Shown: positions 38,437 through 48,036, counted from the stretch's first letter. The stretch: 61,448 nucleotides of DNA from an uncultured Pseudomonadota bacterium (GCA_937983055.1 CALJLA010000024.1:1-61448), one strand, 5' to 3'. Program-made: numbers and translations. The notes: generated by a model not told the origin, from the sequence alone.

Positions 38437-38885
38437 CGGGTCTGCTCCCGTTGCCAAGCTTCGTAATGGTCGAGCGCCTCGACCAGATCCGGCACGCCAT
38501 AGACGACGGCGCGTCCGTCGAACACGATGGCGGGATAGCGATCGACGCCGTACTGCACTGCCTTGGCAAGCCCATACGCCGCGTTCTTCGCCGACACCAT
38601 GCGAGCGTCGTCGAGGTGCTGGATCCGACGGAGCGCTGCCGCCTTCGCGGTGTCCGGGTCAGCAGGGAGGCCTTCAGACAGCTCCGATTCGAAGCGTTCG
38701 AGGCCGTCCACGGCGTAGATCGTGATGGTCGCGGTTCGCAGTCTCTCGTGCTCGGCACCAACGATCGGCTGCTCGCTTGTGGCGAAGGCCTCGATGACCA
38801 GTGCGTCGCTCGCCTCCGCAGGCGCGCTGAAAGCCAGGGGCCCAAAGAGCGTCAGTGCAACCAGGGCGTTGGATAAAGCGAGCAT
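38433..38885 (-). CDS. TIGR03757-type ICE protein (TrbC/DUF1525-like)
   Basis: A 150-residue exported protein with a signal peptide (MLALSNALVALTLFGPLAFS). The C-terminal half has the thioredoxin-like AVQYGVDRYPAIVFDGRAVV pattern seen in TrbC/TraW-type periplasmic assembly proteins. First gene of the TIGR03757-TIGR03756-TIGR03755-traG set; 112 bases separate it from virB4, with no gene visible in that gap. Confidence 0.85.
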   Translation of the reverse strand: MLALSNALVALTLFGPLAFSAPAEASDALVIEAFATSEQPIVGAEHERLRTATITIYAVDGLERFESELSEGLPADPDTAKAAALRRIQHLDDARMVSAKNAAYGLAKAVQYGVDRYPAIVFDGRAVVYGVPDLVEALDHYEAWQREQTR

Positions 38886-38997
38886 GTCTCTGTCTCGAAT
38901 CGCGGGACGATGCTCGCCATCGTCTGCGCGAACAGAGACCCGAGGAAGAGAAAACCCGCGCAGCCTGAGGTCTGGTTTCTGGCCTGTTGGCTGGAAA

Positions 38998-41745
38998 TCA
39001 ACCGCCGCGTCGAGCCGCGATCCGCTCGGCTACCATGTGCACCGCCTCGAGCTCAGTGCAGCCACGCTCGCGCATGATCGCTGCCCGCTCGGCCTTCTCG
39101 TGCTTTTCGGTCATGGCCAGGGCCAGCGACAGAGGTGGCGGTACGCTGCGGAACAGGGCCTCGAGGTTGTCCGCCAGCACAACCCCCTCGACGTACTTAC
39201 CGGGTTCCTTGCGAGCCGACAGCAGCAGACTGCGCTGCTCCTCATTCAAGTCCTTGAAGCGTGCGATCTGCTCGACCTCCTCTTTCGGCATGACGAGGCA
39301 GAGCCACCACTCCATCATGTTGAGCATCTTGCGGCTGGCGTCGGGAAAATCCTCGAGGTTCTGCGTCGCGATCCAGAACCAGGCGCCGAGCTTGCGCCAC
39401 ATCTTCGTGATCTTGACGACGTAGCGCGCGAGCAGCGGATTGGTCGTGATGATGTGCCCCTCGTCGGTGACGACGAGTGTCGGTCGTGCGTCGCTCTGAT
39501 GGCGCTCCACCAGATCGTTGATGTGACTCATCATCGAGATGTAGGCCACGGTCAGCTGATCCTCGTAGCCTTCGCGAGCGAGCATGCCCATTTCCAGGAT
39601 CGTCACGTCCGCCGCCGGCCAGGGCTTGCCTGGCCGGTCGAAGAACTGTCCTGCGAGCCCCGAACAGAAGAGCGCCATGCCGTCACCCATCTCGAGCGCC
39701 CGGTTGCGCCGGTGCTCCGGCAGGCCCGTATCGCGCCCGATGTTGGTCAGCGCCGCGACGACATCCCGGGTCAACACCTGGTCGCGACCTTGCTCGGCCA
39801 CGGACTTGGCTGCGAGCAGGATGGCATTCCGGATCAGGAGTCGATCCGCCCGGGTCATGCGCGCGTCCTCGCGCTCGTCGCCGCCGGTGATCATGATCCG
39901 CGCGGCAATCTCCATCTCGCCGAGGATGTCGCGGCCGGGGCCATCGCCTTCTTCTTCGTCGTCGTCCTCATTCTCTTCGAGCGCTTCCGTATCGGTCACG
40001 AGCTTCACGCGCCGGTCCTTGTCCAGCAGCCGCAACGCATCGGCGAATGGCGGTAGGCTCACATCGGCACCCGGGTTGAGCGTCACCTGGTTGACGTCGA
40101 GCCCGTGGCTGGCGAAGTGCTGCCCGAGCAGCGAGAACGAACCGCCGGCCTCGATGATGAAGATGCGCGGACGGTGAATCGCCGCCATCTGCTGCAGCAG
40201 GTAGACCAGCAGCGCGGATTTGCCGGCGCCGGTCGGGCCGAGGATCAGCATGTGCGCGTTCTTCTTGCGATCCGCCCGGTGCAAGGGGTCGAAAACCAGG
40301 GGTTCGGCACCCCGGTTGAAGAACACGAGCCCGGGATTGCCGGTGCCGCGCGAGCGGCCATAGAGCGGCAACAGGTTTGCGATGTGCCTGGAGAAGACCA
40401 GGCGAGACCGGCGGCTGACCCGATCCAGTCGGGCGTCGTAGGCCATCGGCAAGTTGCGCAGGTAGCTGTCGAGTGCCAGCAGATCCGCCTCGCGCGCAAT
40501 CGGCTGCAGACCGTTGGGCAGTAGCAAAGCGTTCAGCTGATTGACGTTCGTCCGCAGGTCCGCGAGATCCTCGCCGCGGATGTAGAACGCCAGTTGCAGG
40601 GGATAGAGCTTGTTGCCGGTCGCCATCTCACGCTCTACCGCGCCGGCGTCCTCACGCGTCAACTCGGCTTCCGCCGAATCGCCCACGGCGGCGCGCTTAA
40701 CCAGCCCGATGTGGTTGCGTACCAGATCCTGGGGCTTCACCGTGATGGTCAGCGCCATCACGGCGTGCTCGGGCAACCGGTCGAACAGGGAGAACACATG
40801 ATCCCCGGAGGGGCGTTCTGCCGTCATGTGGCCGATGTCGGGCGCCCGCCGGAGCCCCTGCACCGTGACGATGGTGTGCGGCAGCCCATCGAACCACCAA
40901 GTAGACGAGTCGTTGTCGGACTTGGGGCAAGAGAGCGTCAGAACCTCCCCAAGATCCGCACCGAACGGCAGGTCCTCATCGCCGGGGTACGGTGCCACGG
41001 CGAGAAGCTTCTCCACGGCGCCTTCAGCGCAGTCCGGCCGTGGGTTGAACCATGGCAGTAGCCAGCGGTAGAGATCCTCCCCCGAACCGCGGCGGCAGCG
41101 GATCCCGGCCGCGGCGAGCGCCGCCGTCCATTTCGTGGCGACGTCGTTGAGCTCGGCCTCGACCTCGAGCGCACTCGGCACCCGGCCGCGTGGGTTCAGG
41201 CGCCGATAGAGCGCCGCCCGAACGCGCCGCACCTGGCCCCGCCAGGCAGTGCCGGTCAGCGCCGAGTCCTCGAACAGGCCACCTGGCCGGCTGATGCGGG
41301 CGCAATGGGCCTTTAGCAATTCGAGGTAGTGCCGGGTGTACACGCTCTCGTTGGCTCCCGGGGGCACGTAGGCCTCGACCTGGCGCAGCAGGTCCGACAG
41401 GCTCGGCTCGTCCTGCACGTAGAGCTGGAGGATCCAAGGCGCGTCGTCTAGCTCAGGGATGGCTTCGGTGATCGCGGTCTGGATCGCGTCGCGCAGCTCC
41501 GCCATGAAGCCCGGCGTCCGCGCCTCGGTACCTGCCGGCGTCAGCTCGAACAACGCGCCGACACTGACCCCGTCCTCGAGCAAGAAGCAGCGGCTGTCCG
41601 GCAGGTACTCGACCCAGGGAAGGAAATCGGAGAACGACGGCGGTCTGGCGTACAAGGCCTTCACCTCGGCCGTCGTGAGTGGGCGTGGCTCGGTCGCAGA
41701 TTCCGTTGAAGCCAGGCGGGGCGTGGTCAGGGAGAACCCGGCCAT
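38998..41745 (-). CDS. VirB4/TraC-type conjugative transfer ATPase (TIGR03744-like)
   Basis: The 915-residue motor ATPase of the type IV secretion system, energising pilus assembly and DNA export. Walker A is LILGPTGAGKSALLVYLLQQ (about residue 500) and the Walker B region is PTLVVTDEGHIITTN (about 790). An acidic insert (LEENEDDDEEEGDGPG) lies between them. The N-terminal TraC-like domain starts MAGFSLTTPRLAS. It begins 2 bases after the lipoprotein gene. Complete. Confidence 0.93.
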   Translation of the reverse strand: MAGFSLTTPRLASTESATEPRPLTTAEVKALYARPPSFSDFLPWVEYLPDSRCFLLEDGVSVGALFELTPAGTEARTPGFMAELRDAIQTAITEAIPELDDAPWILQLYVQDEPSLSDLLRQVEAYVPPGANESVYTRHYLELLKAHCARISRPGGLFEDSALTGTAWRGQVRRVRAALYRRLNPRGRVPSALEVEAELNDVATKWTAALAAAGIRCRRGSGEDLYRWLLPWFNPRPDCAEGAVEKLLAVAPYPGDEDLPFGADLGEVLTLSCPKSDNDSSTWWFDGLPHTIVTVQGLRRAPDIGHMTAERPSGDHVFSLFDRLPEHAVMALTITVKPQDLVRNHIGLVKRAAVGDSAEAELTREDAGAVEREMATGNKLYPLQLAFYIRGEDLADLRTNVNQLNALLLPNGLQPIAREADLLALDSYLRNLPMAYDARLDRVSRRSRLVFSRHIANLLPLYGRSRGTGNPGLVFFNRGAEPLVFDPLHRADRKKNAHMLILGPTGAGKSALLVYLLQQMAAIHRPRIFIIEAGGSFSLLGQHFASHGLDVNQVTLNPGADVSLPPFADALRLLDKDRRVKLVTDTEALEENEDDDEEEGDGPGRDILGEMEIAARIMITGGDEREDARMTRADRLLIRNAILLAAKSVAEQGRDQVLTRDVVAALTNIGRDTGLPEHRRNRALEMGDGMALFCSGLAGQFFDRPGKPWPAADVTILEMGMLAREGYEDQLTVAYISMMSHINDLVERHQSDARPTLVVTDEGHIITTNPLLARYVVKITKMWRKLGAWFWIATQNLEDFPDASRKMLNMMEWWLCLVMPKEEVEQIARFKDLNEEQRSLLLSARKEPGKYVEGVVLADNLEALFRSVPPPLSLALAMTEKHEKAERAAIMRERGCTELEAVHMVAERIAARRGG

Positions 41746-41747
41746 GC

Positions 41748-42158
41748 TCAGCGCTGCCCGCTCGGGACTTCACCCGGCAGTGCGTACTCGACCCGCTCGT
41801 AGAGCGTGAAGGTCGTGGCATAGCCCGGGACCGGCACGCGTTCGGACCCCGCAAGATGCGGGAACACGTACATCACCAAGGTCGGGTTGGGCAGCCGAGG
41901 GAAGATCGTCTCGAGCTCGGTGTGCGCGGTGCGCGAGTAGCCGGCCAGGTCGACGTCGTCGTCACCCAGCGGTCGCGTGCCCAGCTCTCGGCGCAGGACA
42001 TAAGGATCGTCGGCGCCCATCCCCTCGAAGTGCGCGTCGTAGATCGCCTTCATCGACGGCCCGTCCTGCGGCAACACCGACTCCTTGGTGCTGGCGCAGC
42101 CGCCGAGCGCGAGACTAATCCAGCCGATGATGACGATCGGGCGCAGTCGCGAGTGCAT
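41748..42158 (-). CDS. Conjugative transfer lipoprotein, TIGR03751-type (VirB7/TraV-like)
   Basis: A 136-residue lipoprotein: MHSRLRPIVIIGWISLALGG ends in a lipobox with Cys (LGGCAS). It then has DGPSMKAIYDAHFEGMGADD, conserved in this family. It likely stabilises the outer membrane core. It overlaps the TIGR03752 gene by 44 bases, which is unusually long but both starts look right. Confidence 0.87.
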   Translation of the reverse strand: MHSRLRPIVIIGWISLALGGCASTKESVLPQDGPSMKAIYDAHFEGMGADDPYVLRRELGTRPLGDDDVDLAGYSRTAHTELETIFPRLPNPTLVMYVFPHLAGSERVPVPGYATTFTLYERVEYALPGEVPSGQR

Positions 42159-43524
42159 GATTCAGTTTCCTGCCTTGGGGATCGAGGTCGATGGCGAGTT
42201 CGCGATCGACATGGATGGCTACCGCAGTACCGGCCGGCACGAACACCGCATCGAAGCTCTGGGACTGACGTTCGAGCAGCCACTTGGCGACTTCCTCGCT
42301 GCCGCCGGACACGGTCTTGCCGAGCACATAGGTACCGACATCGCCGGTGACGCTGTCTGTCACGCTGCCGAGGTTGCTCACAACCGAGGTCGTCTCGGCG
42401 GCGGCTGCCGCGTCCGCTGCTGCCTGGATGGCTTGCACGCCAATCCGCTGGGTCAGAAACGACGCGGCATTGGTCTTGCGATCGCCGCTGATGCACGGGA
42501 TGCCCTGGACGTCCGAGATCCAGCCCAGCGGCTCGTCGCGTCCGCCTTGCCCGCTCGCCTGGGCGCTGCGGTCGTCGCTCGAGATCGTGCGGATGGTGCC
42601 GTCGTCGAACACGAACGTGACGGACTCCAGCCGACCGGTGACGCAGGATAAGGTCCAATCGCCGACCGCAGTACCGCTCCACACCATGCCTTGCACGCCG
42701 GGCACCGTCAGGCCGTTGGCGGCCAGGTTGTCCGCACCGGTGATCACCTTGAACGGCATCGGGTCGCGCACCTGGCCCTGGATCGGGATCCGGCCGACGA
42801 GTGCGGTCATTGCCGTCGAACCGATGAGCGTGGCGTTGCGGGGGACCGTATAGGCGGGTCGACTCTTGAGCGCGTCCACCTCTTCTCGCGCGTTGGTCAC
42901 GACCTGCCCGGTGCGAGTGCGGGCACTGTCGAGATACCCGCCCGCGGTCTGTCCGGCTCGGTCCAACAATCCGCTCTCTGACGTGGCCGCGGCCGGCACG
43001 TCGAGCGGCTCTACCCAGATCAGGCTCGGCGTCGGCCCTTGCGTACTGACACCCTCGAGACCCAGTCCCACCGGGATGTCGCTACCGCTGCCCGGCTGCG
43101 CCCGGGCCACCGTCTCCGCAAGGCGGTCAACTCGGTCGGTCAGCGACGCGAGTACGCCGGAATCGATCCGGCCCTGGTTCTCCGCGTCCCGCTCGCGGGA
43201 CAGCAGCTCACGGCGCAACCGCGTGGCGACGTTCTCCTCGATCTGGGTGCGGTTTGCGACGAGGGTCTGATTCTCCCTGGCGAGGGTCGCATTCTCCCGG
43301 CGCAGCGCCTCGACCTCCGCGGTCATCGCGGCGACGTTGGCCGTGAGGGTCTTGATGGTGTCGGCCGGTGTGTCGGCGTCCGGGGCCGGCGCTGTCGGCA
43401 CGTTGTCCAGCACCACGCCGCTGTCCTCCTCCCGCGAGCAGGACTTCAGCGTCACGAACGCCAGCATCAGCACGACGGCACCGCCGAGAATCGGCAACAG
43501 GCGATTGGAGGTTGCGGCTGGCAT
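42115..43524 (-). CDS. VirB10/TraB-like ICE protein, TIGR03752-type
   Basis: A 469-residue protein with an N-terminal membrane anchor (LLPILGGAVVLMLAFVTLKS), then a coiled coil (about residues 58-115: IKTLTANVAAMTAEVEALRR onward) and a C-terminal beta domain with RNATLIGSTAMTALVGRIPI, the TraB/VirB10 core-complex pattern. It bridges inner and outer membranes. Two Cys residues in the C-terminal domain may pair. Confidence 0.88.
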   Translation of the reverse strand: MPAATSNRLLPILGGAVVLMLAFVTLKSCSREEDSGVVLDNVPTAPAPDADTPADTIKTLTANVAAMTAEVEALRRENATLARENQTLVANRTQIEENVATRLRRELLSRERDAENQGRIDSGVLASLTDRVDRLAETVARAQPGSGSDIPVGLGLEGVSTQGPTPSLIWVEPLDVPAAATSESGLLDRAGQTAGGYLDSARTRTGQVVTNAREEVDALKSRPAYTVPRNATLIGSTAMTALVGRIPIQGQVRDPMPFKVITGADNLAANGLTVPGVQGMVWSGTAVGDWTLSCVTGRLESVTFVFDDGTIRTISSDDRSAQASGQGGRDEPLGWISDVQGIPCISGDRKTNAASFLTQRIGVQAIQAAADAAAAAETTSVVSNLGSVTDSVTGDVGTYVLGKTVSGGSEEVAKWLLERQSQSFDAVFVPAGTAVAIHVDRELAIDLDPQGRKLNHALATAPDRHHRLD

Positions 43525-43530
43525 GACCGG

Positions 43531-44346
43531 TTACCGCAGCGAGGCCGCGAACGGCCGGTCCGAGATCAGGTACACCACCGTTCGATCGGCCTCGCTGCCG
43601 CCCTCGTGCAGCCGGTTGTGTTGGAAGGCCGCGGTGAGCCAGCGACCGCGCAGGGTCCGCGGGTCCAGGGTCTGCGGCCGGTCCGTCTTGTTGGTGAGTT
43701 TGGCCGCGGTGACATAGAGAGCGCCGGCCCGCCAGGAGACGAGTGGCACAGCCTCGACGGCGTCACCGCGCACCAGCGCCACCGGCTCCCGCTTGATCGG
43801 CAGCCGGACGACGCCGGGAAGCTCCTGGAGCAACCGTGCCGGGGCGTACATTTGTTGGGCGGCGAAGCGCGTCAGAGTGACGTAACCGTATTGCGGTGGA
43901 CCTGACGCCACCGTCGGCTCTGAACCGTTCGCAGGTGCCCCGTCCGGCAGATAGACCTCAATCGGGCCACTTCCGTCGCCTTCGGCCACCGCGGAAATGT
44001 CGAGCAGGTAGACCTGCCCGTTATCGATTCCACGCACGATCACGCGGGTCGCGGCGAACGGCTGAATTGCCAGCAGGTAGAGCGTGCCGTCGATGCTCTG
44101 TACGCGCAGCGCCCCCTGGAGCTGTAGTGGCACGCCGACCTTGACCGGACCCGGGAGATGGACGAGCCGCTCGGCACCGACTGCGAGCTCGACGGCAATG
44201 GGCGTCTTGCGCCAGGCGATGCGTTCCGGAGTATCTGGCGCCGCGTTGACTCCCGCCGCCTGCAGCAGAAGGAGTACCGCGAGCATGGCGCTCATCCAAC
44301 AGCGCCACTCGGTCGTTTCGGCTCCAAACGCGCTATGCGCCACCAT
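43531..44346 (-). CDS. TraK/VirB9-like ICE protein, TIGR03749-type
   Basis: A 271-residue secreted protein. I chose the ATG at 44346 because GGAGG lies 5 bases upstream; it overlaps the preceding gene by 14 bases. The signal peptide is MLAVLLLLQAAGVNAAPDTP after a long N-region. The body has PERIAWRKTPIAVELAVGAE and a strand-rich C terminus, consistent with an outer-membrane core component. Confidence 0.85.
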   Translation of the reverse strand: MVAHSAFGAETTEWRCWMSAMLAVLLLLQAAGVNAAPDTPERIAWRKTPIAVELAVGAERLVHLPGPVKVGVPLQLQGALRVQSIDGTLYLLAIQPFAATRVIVRGIDNGQVYLLDISAVAEGDGSGPIEVYLPDGAPANGSEPTVASGPPQYGYVTLTRFAAQQMYAPARLLQELPGVVRLPIKREPVALVRGDAVEAVPLVSWRAGALYVTAAKLTNKTDRPQTLDPRTLRGRWLTAAFQHNRLHEGGSEADRTVVYLISDRPFAASLR

Positions 44347-44989
44347 CGGTACCTCCATCGTCGAGCTCGGCATCGGTCAGCCGGCGCGGCCCCTCGGCGC
44401 CGAACCCGTCGAGGGCCAGCCCCCAGGGATTGGCTTCGAGGTCGACGGCGTAGCGCACGACGCGCAGCGGGTAACGGATTGCGGTCCGCTTGACGGTCAT
44501 GCCCTTCACCGACTCCAGGAGATCGAGGTCCAGCCAAACAATCCAGGCAGCCTCGTTCAGCAGATCGACGCGTCGTTCCTCGTAACCATGGCCCGGGATC
44601 TCCTGGACACCGCGGACCCGGTAGGCGAGCTCGCCTTGGCGGCCCTTTTGTTCGAGCTCGGCGATCAAGTCGGCGCGATAACGGGGGGTGAGATAAGGCG
44701 AGACACGGAAGATGGCTCGCCCATAGTCCGTGGCGCCGTCCTCCGGCCAACGGTTGAGCTGCTGGAAGATGTAGAAGGCGAAGGCATAGACGTTGGGTGG
44801 CGATACCTCGTCCACGGCCAGCGTCGCTCCGGAGCGCAGGTCAGGTGGGATGTGCACGGTGAGGCGCTCGGGCGCCCGGCTCCAGCCGAACCAGAGCGCG
44901 GCGATGACGAGCACCTGGATGGCGATCACCGCCCAGAGCGAGCGCAGGTGCGCGCGGACGTTATCGATCTCGTACCGGTAACGTCGCAT
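44333..44989 (-). CDS. VirB8/TraE-like ICE protein, TIGR03746-type
   Basis: A 218-residue inner membrane protein with one N-terminal helix (LWAVIAIQVLVIAALWFGWS) and a periplasmic NTF2-like domain, including VYAFAFYIFQQLNRWPEDGA. VirB8-type proteins nucleate the secretion channel. It overlaps the TIGR03750 gene upstream by 29 bases. Confidence 0.87.
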   Translation of the reverse strand: MRRYRYEIDNVRAHLRSLWAVIAIQVLVIAALWFGWSRAPERLTVHIPPDLRSGATLAVDEVSPPNVYAFAFYIFQQLNRWPEDGATDYGRAIFRVSPYLTPRYRADLIAELEQKGRQGELAYRVRGVQEIPGHGYEERRVDLLNEAAWIVWLDLDLLESVKGMTVKRTAIRYPLRVVRYAVDLEANPWGLALDGFGAEGPRRLTDAELDDGGTDGGA

Positions 44990-45341
44990 GCGCCGTCCTG
45001 CCGATATCCCATGCGCCGCTTCGACGAACGAAGGACGAGCGTCGTAATCCGTGGTCGTCGAGCCAGAGCACGATCCGCTGCTGGTAGTAGCCGTCCGGGC
45101 GGTTCCTCTTCAGCCGCTGGAACAGACTCGCCATGAGCAGCACGGTCGCGACGATACCGACGCCCGCGATGCCGAAGCCCATCGTGACCGCACCCGCGAG
45201 CCCCGCCAGGATCAGACTGACGGGTAACCACACGAGTGCGGCCACGCCTACGATGACGCCAAGTTCGCTCGACGAGCAGCCCTTGAAGATCGCGGGTTCG
45301 GCATTCAGCCGATCGGCGAGGATGTCCTGACGGTCCGCCAT
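44961..45341 (-). CDS. TIGR03750-type conjugal transfer membrane protein (TraL/VirB3-like)
   Basis: A 126-residue protein with two adjacent membrane segments (LGVIVGVAALVWLPVSLILA; VTMGFGIAGVGIVATVLLMA) after the conserved opening LADRLNAEPAIFKGCSSSEL, then GYYQQRIVLWLDDHGL. The topology suits a VirB3-like partner of VirB4. Confidence 0.86.
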   Translation of the reverse strand: MADRQDILADRLNAEPAIFKGCSSSELGVIVGVAALVWLPVSLILAGLAGAVTMGFGIAGVGIVATVLLMASLFQRLKRNRPDGYYQQRIVLWLDDHGLRRSSFVRRSGAWDIGRTAHATLPVRDR

Positions 45342-45347
45342 GCCGGA

Positions 45348-45704
45348 TCAGATGACGCCGGCCGCTTCGGTGAGCAGATAGCTCGCGAAGATCAGCACCA
45401 CCGCACCGACAATGCCGAGCACACCGACCTCGGCCCACTCCGCCTTGCCCTGGCGCGCCTCGTTGAACTTGGCGAACGCCAGATAGGCGACCCAGAGGAA
45501 GCCCAGCACCGCGATCGCCAGACCCAGCACCAGACCGCCATCCTTGATGTAACCCTGGATCAAGGCGATCCAGTCGCCAGCCGCCGGCGCCGTACTCGGC
45601 GCGACAGGGGTTGGCAGTGCCGCCCACACCGGCGGGTTGGCGGCGAGACCGAGGAGACCCAGCAGCGCCACCGTCCTCTTCTTCACTTGTGCGAACATCA
45701 TCAT
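45348..45704 (-). CDS. TIGR03745-type pilin-like membrane protein (VirB2/TrbC-like)
   Basis: A 118-residue precursor starting MMMFAQVKKRTVALLGLLGL with signal peptide ending near WAALP, then two membrane helices (GLVLGLAIAVLGFLWVAYLA; VLGIVGAVVLIFASYLLTEA). This is the layout of a conjugative major pilin. Three consecutive ATGs behind CGGAGAA leave the exact start open. Confidence 0.84.
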   Translation of the reverse strand: MMMFAQVKKRTVALLGLLGLAANPPVWAALPTPVAPSTAPAAGDWIALIQGYIKDGGLVLGLAIAVLGFLWVAYLAFAKFNEARQGKAEWAEVGVLGIVGAVVLIFASYLLTEAAGVI

Positions 45705-45784
45705 TTCTCCGAAGTTGCGGGGCGGACCCCTGATCACCACATCCCGGGCTTCGCACCCGGACCGATACGGTTCCGGTCACCCCG

Positions 45785-46015
45785 TCACCGCAGATAGAAA
45801 CCGAGCACGAGCAGCACGATGCTGGCCCGCAGCGCCGCCCACACGAGGTCGAACAGCGCGACCTGACCGTCCTGCCAGGCCCGGAACGTCCCGACGGTCA
45901 CCCACATCACCCAGACGAAAACCAGGACCAGCACCACGCTCGCGATACTCGTGAGCAGCGTTCCGGCGGTGACGCCCGCCCCGGCCTGGAACGCGGCGTT
46001 CTGTGCAGGCGTCAT
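45785..46015 (-). CDS. TIGR03758-type small ICE membrane protein
   Basis: A 76-residue protein with two membrane helices (TLLTSIASVVLVLVFVWVMW; WAALRASIVLLVLGFYL) and the conserved opening MTPAQNAAFQAGAGVTAG. Second pilin-like or channel subunit beside the TIGR03745 gene. Confidence 0.85.
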   Translation of the reverse strand: MTPAQNAAFQAGAGVTAGTLLTSIASVVLVLVFVWVMWVTVGTFRAWQDGQVALFDLVWAALRASIVLLVLGFYLR

Positions 46016-46024
46016 CGCTGGGCG

Positions 46025-46351
46025 TCACTGCCGGTAGTCGCCACGCAGCGGCGGCACCTTCCGCGGCTCGTTGCGGGGCGCGTCGATGTGTTCCTGGATG
46101 CCGGCGCGGATCCGCTCGAGGTCCTGGCGGAGCCAGTCGTAGCGGAAGCGGATGCGGGTGTCGGGGGTGGCCTGAGATTCAGCCGTCGCGATGACGGGCT
46201 CGAGGGATTCGATCTCGTGGATCAACCGGGCGAGCGCTTCGCGCTCGGCGTCGGGATCGGCCAGGGCTTGCGACGCGCCGAGCAGCAGGCCCGCTACGAC
46301 GATCACCGCTCGCCAGGATGCATGCATGTATTCGTGGGATTGGCCGTGCAT
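46025..46351 (-). CDS. RAQPRD family ICE protein
   Basis: A 108-residue periplasmic protein with a signal peptide (AVIVVAGLLLGASQALADPD) and the family pattern EREALARLIHEIESLEPVIA, then FRYDWLRQDLERIRAGIQEH and PRNEPRKVPPLRGDYRQ. GGAG lies 10 bases before the ATG at 46351, which I chose over an ATG 9 bases upstream and one 24 bases downstream. It ends 9 bases before the TIGR03758 gene. Cargo block 2 (type II CBASS) lies directly on its upstream side. Confidence 0.84.
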   Translation of the reverse strand: MHGQSHEYMHASWRAVIVVAGLLLGASQALADPDAEREALARLIHEIESLEPVIATAESQATPDTRIRFRYDWLRQDLERIRAGIQEHIDAPRNEPRKVPPLRGDYRQ

Positions 46352-46476
46352 GGCGCGCATGCTCCGATACCAAGGGAGATGAGGCTATGCGAAACCCCGT
46401 CAACTCACTGCTCGGTTTCTTGGCCCGCATGTCTGCAGCGCCGAAGGCTATCCTTCAGGATGGCTGAGACCGGGGT

Positions 46477-46908
46477 TCAGTCGTCCACGTCCGGGTGCTC
46501 GCCACCGCCCATCCAGTCGCCGGTCGCGAGCCAGACCTCATAGAAAAACAACCACAACGACGCCCATAGAAGAACGGTGTCCACAAGCCACAGTCGCCGA
46601 GACCATTCGCCCTTCCCGGGTCGCCACAGGCAGAGCTGGGAGCGTTTCACGGAATACAGGTGGGGTGGCGGTTCACCGTTCCGCTCGCTAAGCAGAGGTG
46701 ACTCCACGAAAACCTTCGGCGAAACCTTCGTCGATCTGTAGGCTTCGATCCGAATCCGGTATCGGTCGCTGACTGGAGTCGGTTGAAGGCAGCCCACCCA
46801 GATCAACCGCCGTCCGCCTTGGTCGATCCGGAAAGTAGAATCCGGCTGGGCTTGCTTCAGGCGGACCCCCTGTTGTGCGAGCGTCGGACGCCGAGGGGGT
46901 GGACGCAT
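46477..46908 (-). CDS. E2-like protein of short type II CBASS
   Basis: A 143-residue protein matching the prokaryotic E2 pattern: RYRIRIEAYRSTKVSPKVFV, PPHLYSVKRSQLCLWRPGKG, then WLFFYEVWLATGDWMGGGEH. Cys93 in LCLW is the expected conjugating residue. E2-only CBASS systems lack the E1 and JAB partners, and none is present here. By family knowledge the E2 joins itself to the CD-NTase C terminus and primes it. It starts 3 bases after the CD-NTase stop. No gene is visible in 46361-46476 beyond it. Confidence 0.85.
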   Translation of the reverse strand: MRPPPRRPTLAQQGVRLKQAQPDSTFRIDQGGRRLIWVGCLQPTPVSDRYRIRIEAYRSTKVSPKVFVESPLLSERNGEPPPHLYSVKRSQLCLWRPGKGEWSRRLWLVDTVLLWASLWLFFYEVWLATGDWMGGGEHPDVDD

Positions 46909-46911
46909 AGA

Positions 46912-48036
46912 TCAGGAATCCCGGCCGAAGAACGTTTGCCGCGGAATCGGGCGCGCTTGAGTAGACGTGACGCCCAGGGCGCCGGTTGCGGCGAGGCCCC
47001 TGAGCCCGGTAGTTCGCTGATCCTGAATACGTGCCCCGTACCGTCGAACCGCCTCCGAACCCGCACGCTCTCCGACGAGGGGAGCGAGAGCCTTCACGGC
47101 CTCTGGCAGGCTTGTGCGCGAAAGTCGCTCCAAATCGCGGCTGGCTGCCTGCAGCCACTGGAAGAACCGTTGCTTCTTTCTCGGCTCTTCGCGCCACTTG
47201 TCCGCAAAATTCTCGAGCGGATTAACCGGGTTTCTGACGACGGCCTCGCCCGCAGCATCGGTCTCGATGAACGAGGGCATGCGAAGGATCAGGTAGTGAA
47301 GCGTGTCGAAGACCGAATCCTGGCCTACATACGCACTCGCGGCGAGGGTAGTGATGATGATTGAGATGGGTGCATCTTTATCATCGCCAAGACTCAGGTC
47401 CCGGTGACGTTTGAGGATCTGCACGGCAAGCTGAAGCGGCGTCTTCGTCGAGGTCTGCGGCGACGGCGGCGGTGCTTCAACATCGGCCCGAATACCCTTG
47501 CTCGCCGCAATCGAAAGCCGGGAGCGCTCCGCAAACCAGGCTGCGTAGCCTTTCGGATCAGTTTCCTTCCACGCCGCGAGCTCCTTGTCCGGGACTAGCA
47601 ACGCGGTACCGTGAACGAAACGCGGGTCGGGCCGACCTGGCAAGATGTCCATATGGAACTCGCCGGCATATACGATTCGCCAACAACGGTTCTTTTCCTC
47701 CAGGCGTTCACGATACAGCGCGTTTTCTTGCAATCGCTGACCGATGGCGTGCTTTAGTGCCGCTGGACTCATCCCGGCACCGATCTGTAGCTGACAAACG
47801 AGGTCTAGATCGAACTCGTCCCTGCCCACGGGTTTGGTTGCCGTCCCGATGGCGATCGATCCTTGCGGGTATATCAGCGGGTCGGCCGGCGCCAGGAGCG
47901 TTCCCGGCTTGTTCAACCACGTTCCGACGGCCTGGTACTTCTGAACCGCGTCGTCGTATTGTGTCGGCGTCAGATCGAGCGCCTCTGCACCGTACGTCAA
48001 GAGTTCGTCAAGCTGAGCGCGCGTTGATAAGTCCAT
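46912..48036 (-). CDS. CD-NTase (SMODS) of type II CBASS
   Basis: A 374-residue cyclase. The active site is intact: YPQGSIAIGTATKPVGRDEF, then DLDLVC (Gly-Ser and Asp-x-Asp) and EFHMDILPGRPDP (third Asp). It probably makes a cyclic dinucleotide such as cGAMP to activate CapV, as in related patatin systems. The C terminus (ARPIPRQTFFGRDS) is flexible, as expected for an E2 conjugation target. The start MDLSTRAQLDELLTYGAEAL at 48036 overlaps capV by 29 bases; upstream codons in frame are non-coding. Confidence 0.9.
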   Translation of the reverse strand: MDLSTRAQLDELLTYGAEALDLTPTQYDDAVQKYQAVGTWLNKPGTLLAPADPLIYPQGSIAIGTATKPVGRDEFDLDLVCQLQIGAGMSPAALKHAIGQRLQENALYRERLEEKNRCWRIVYAGEFHMDILPGRPDPRFVHGTALLVPDKELAAWKETDPKGYAAWFAERSRLSIAASKGIRADVEAPPPSPQTSTKTPLQLAVQILKRHRDLSLGDDKDAPISIIITTLAASAYVGQDSVFDTLHYLILRMPSFIETDAAGEAVVRNPVNPLENFADKWREEPRKKQRFFQWLQAASRDLERLSRTSLPEAVKALAPLVGERAGSEAVRRYGARIQDQRTTGLRGLAATGALGVTSTQARPIPRQTFFGRDS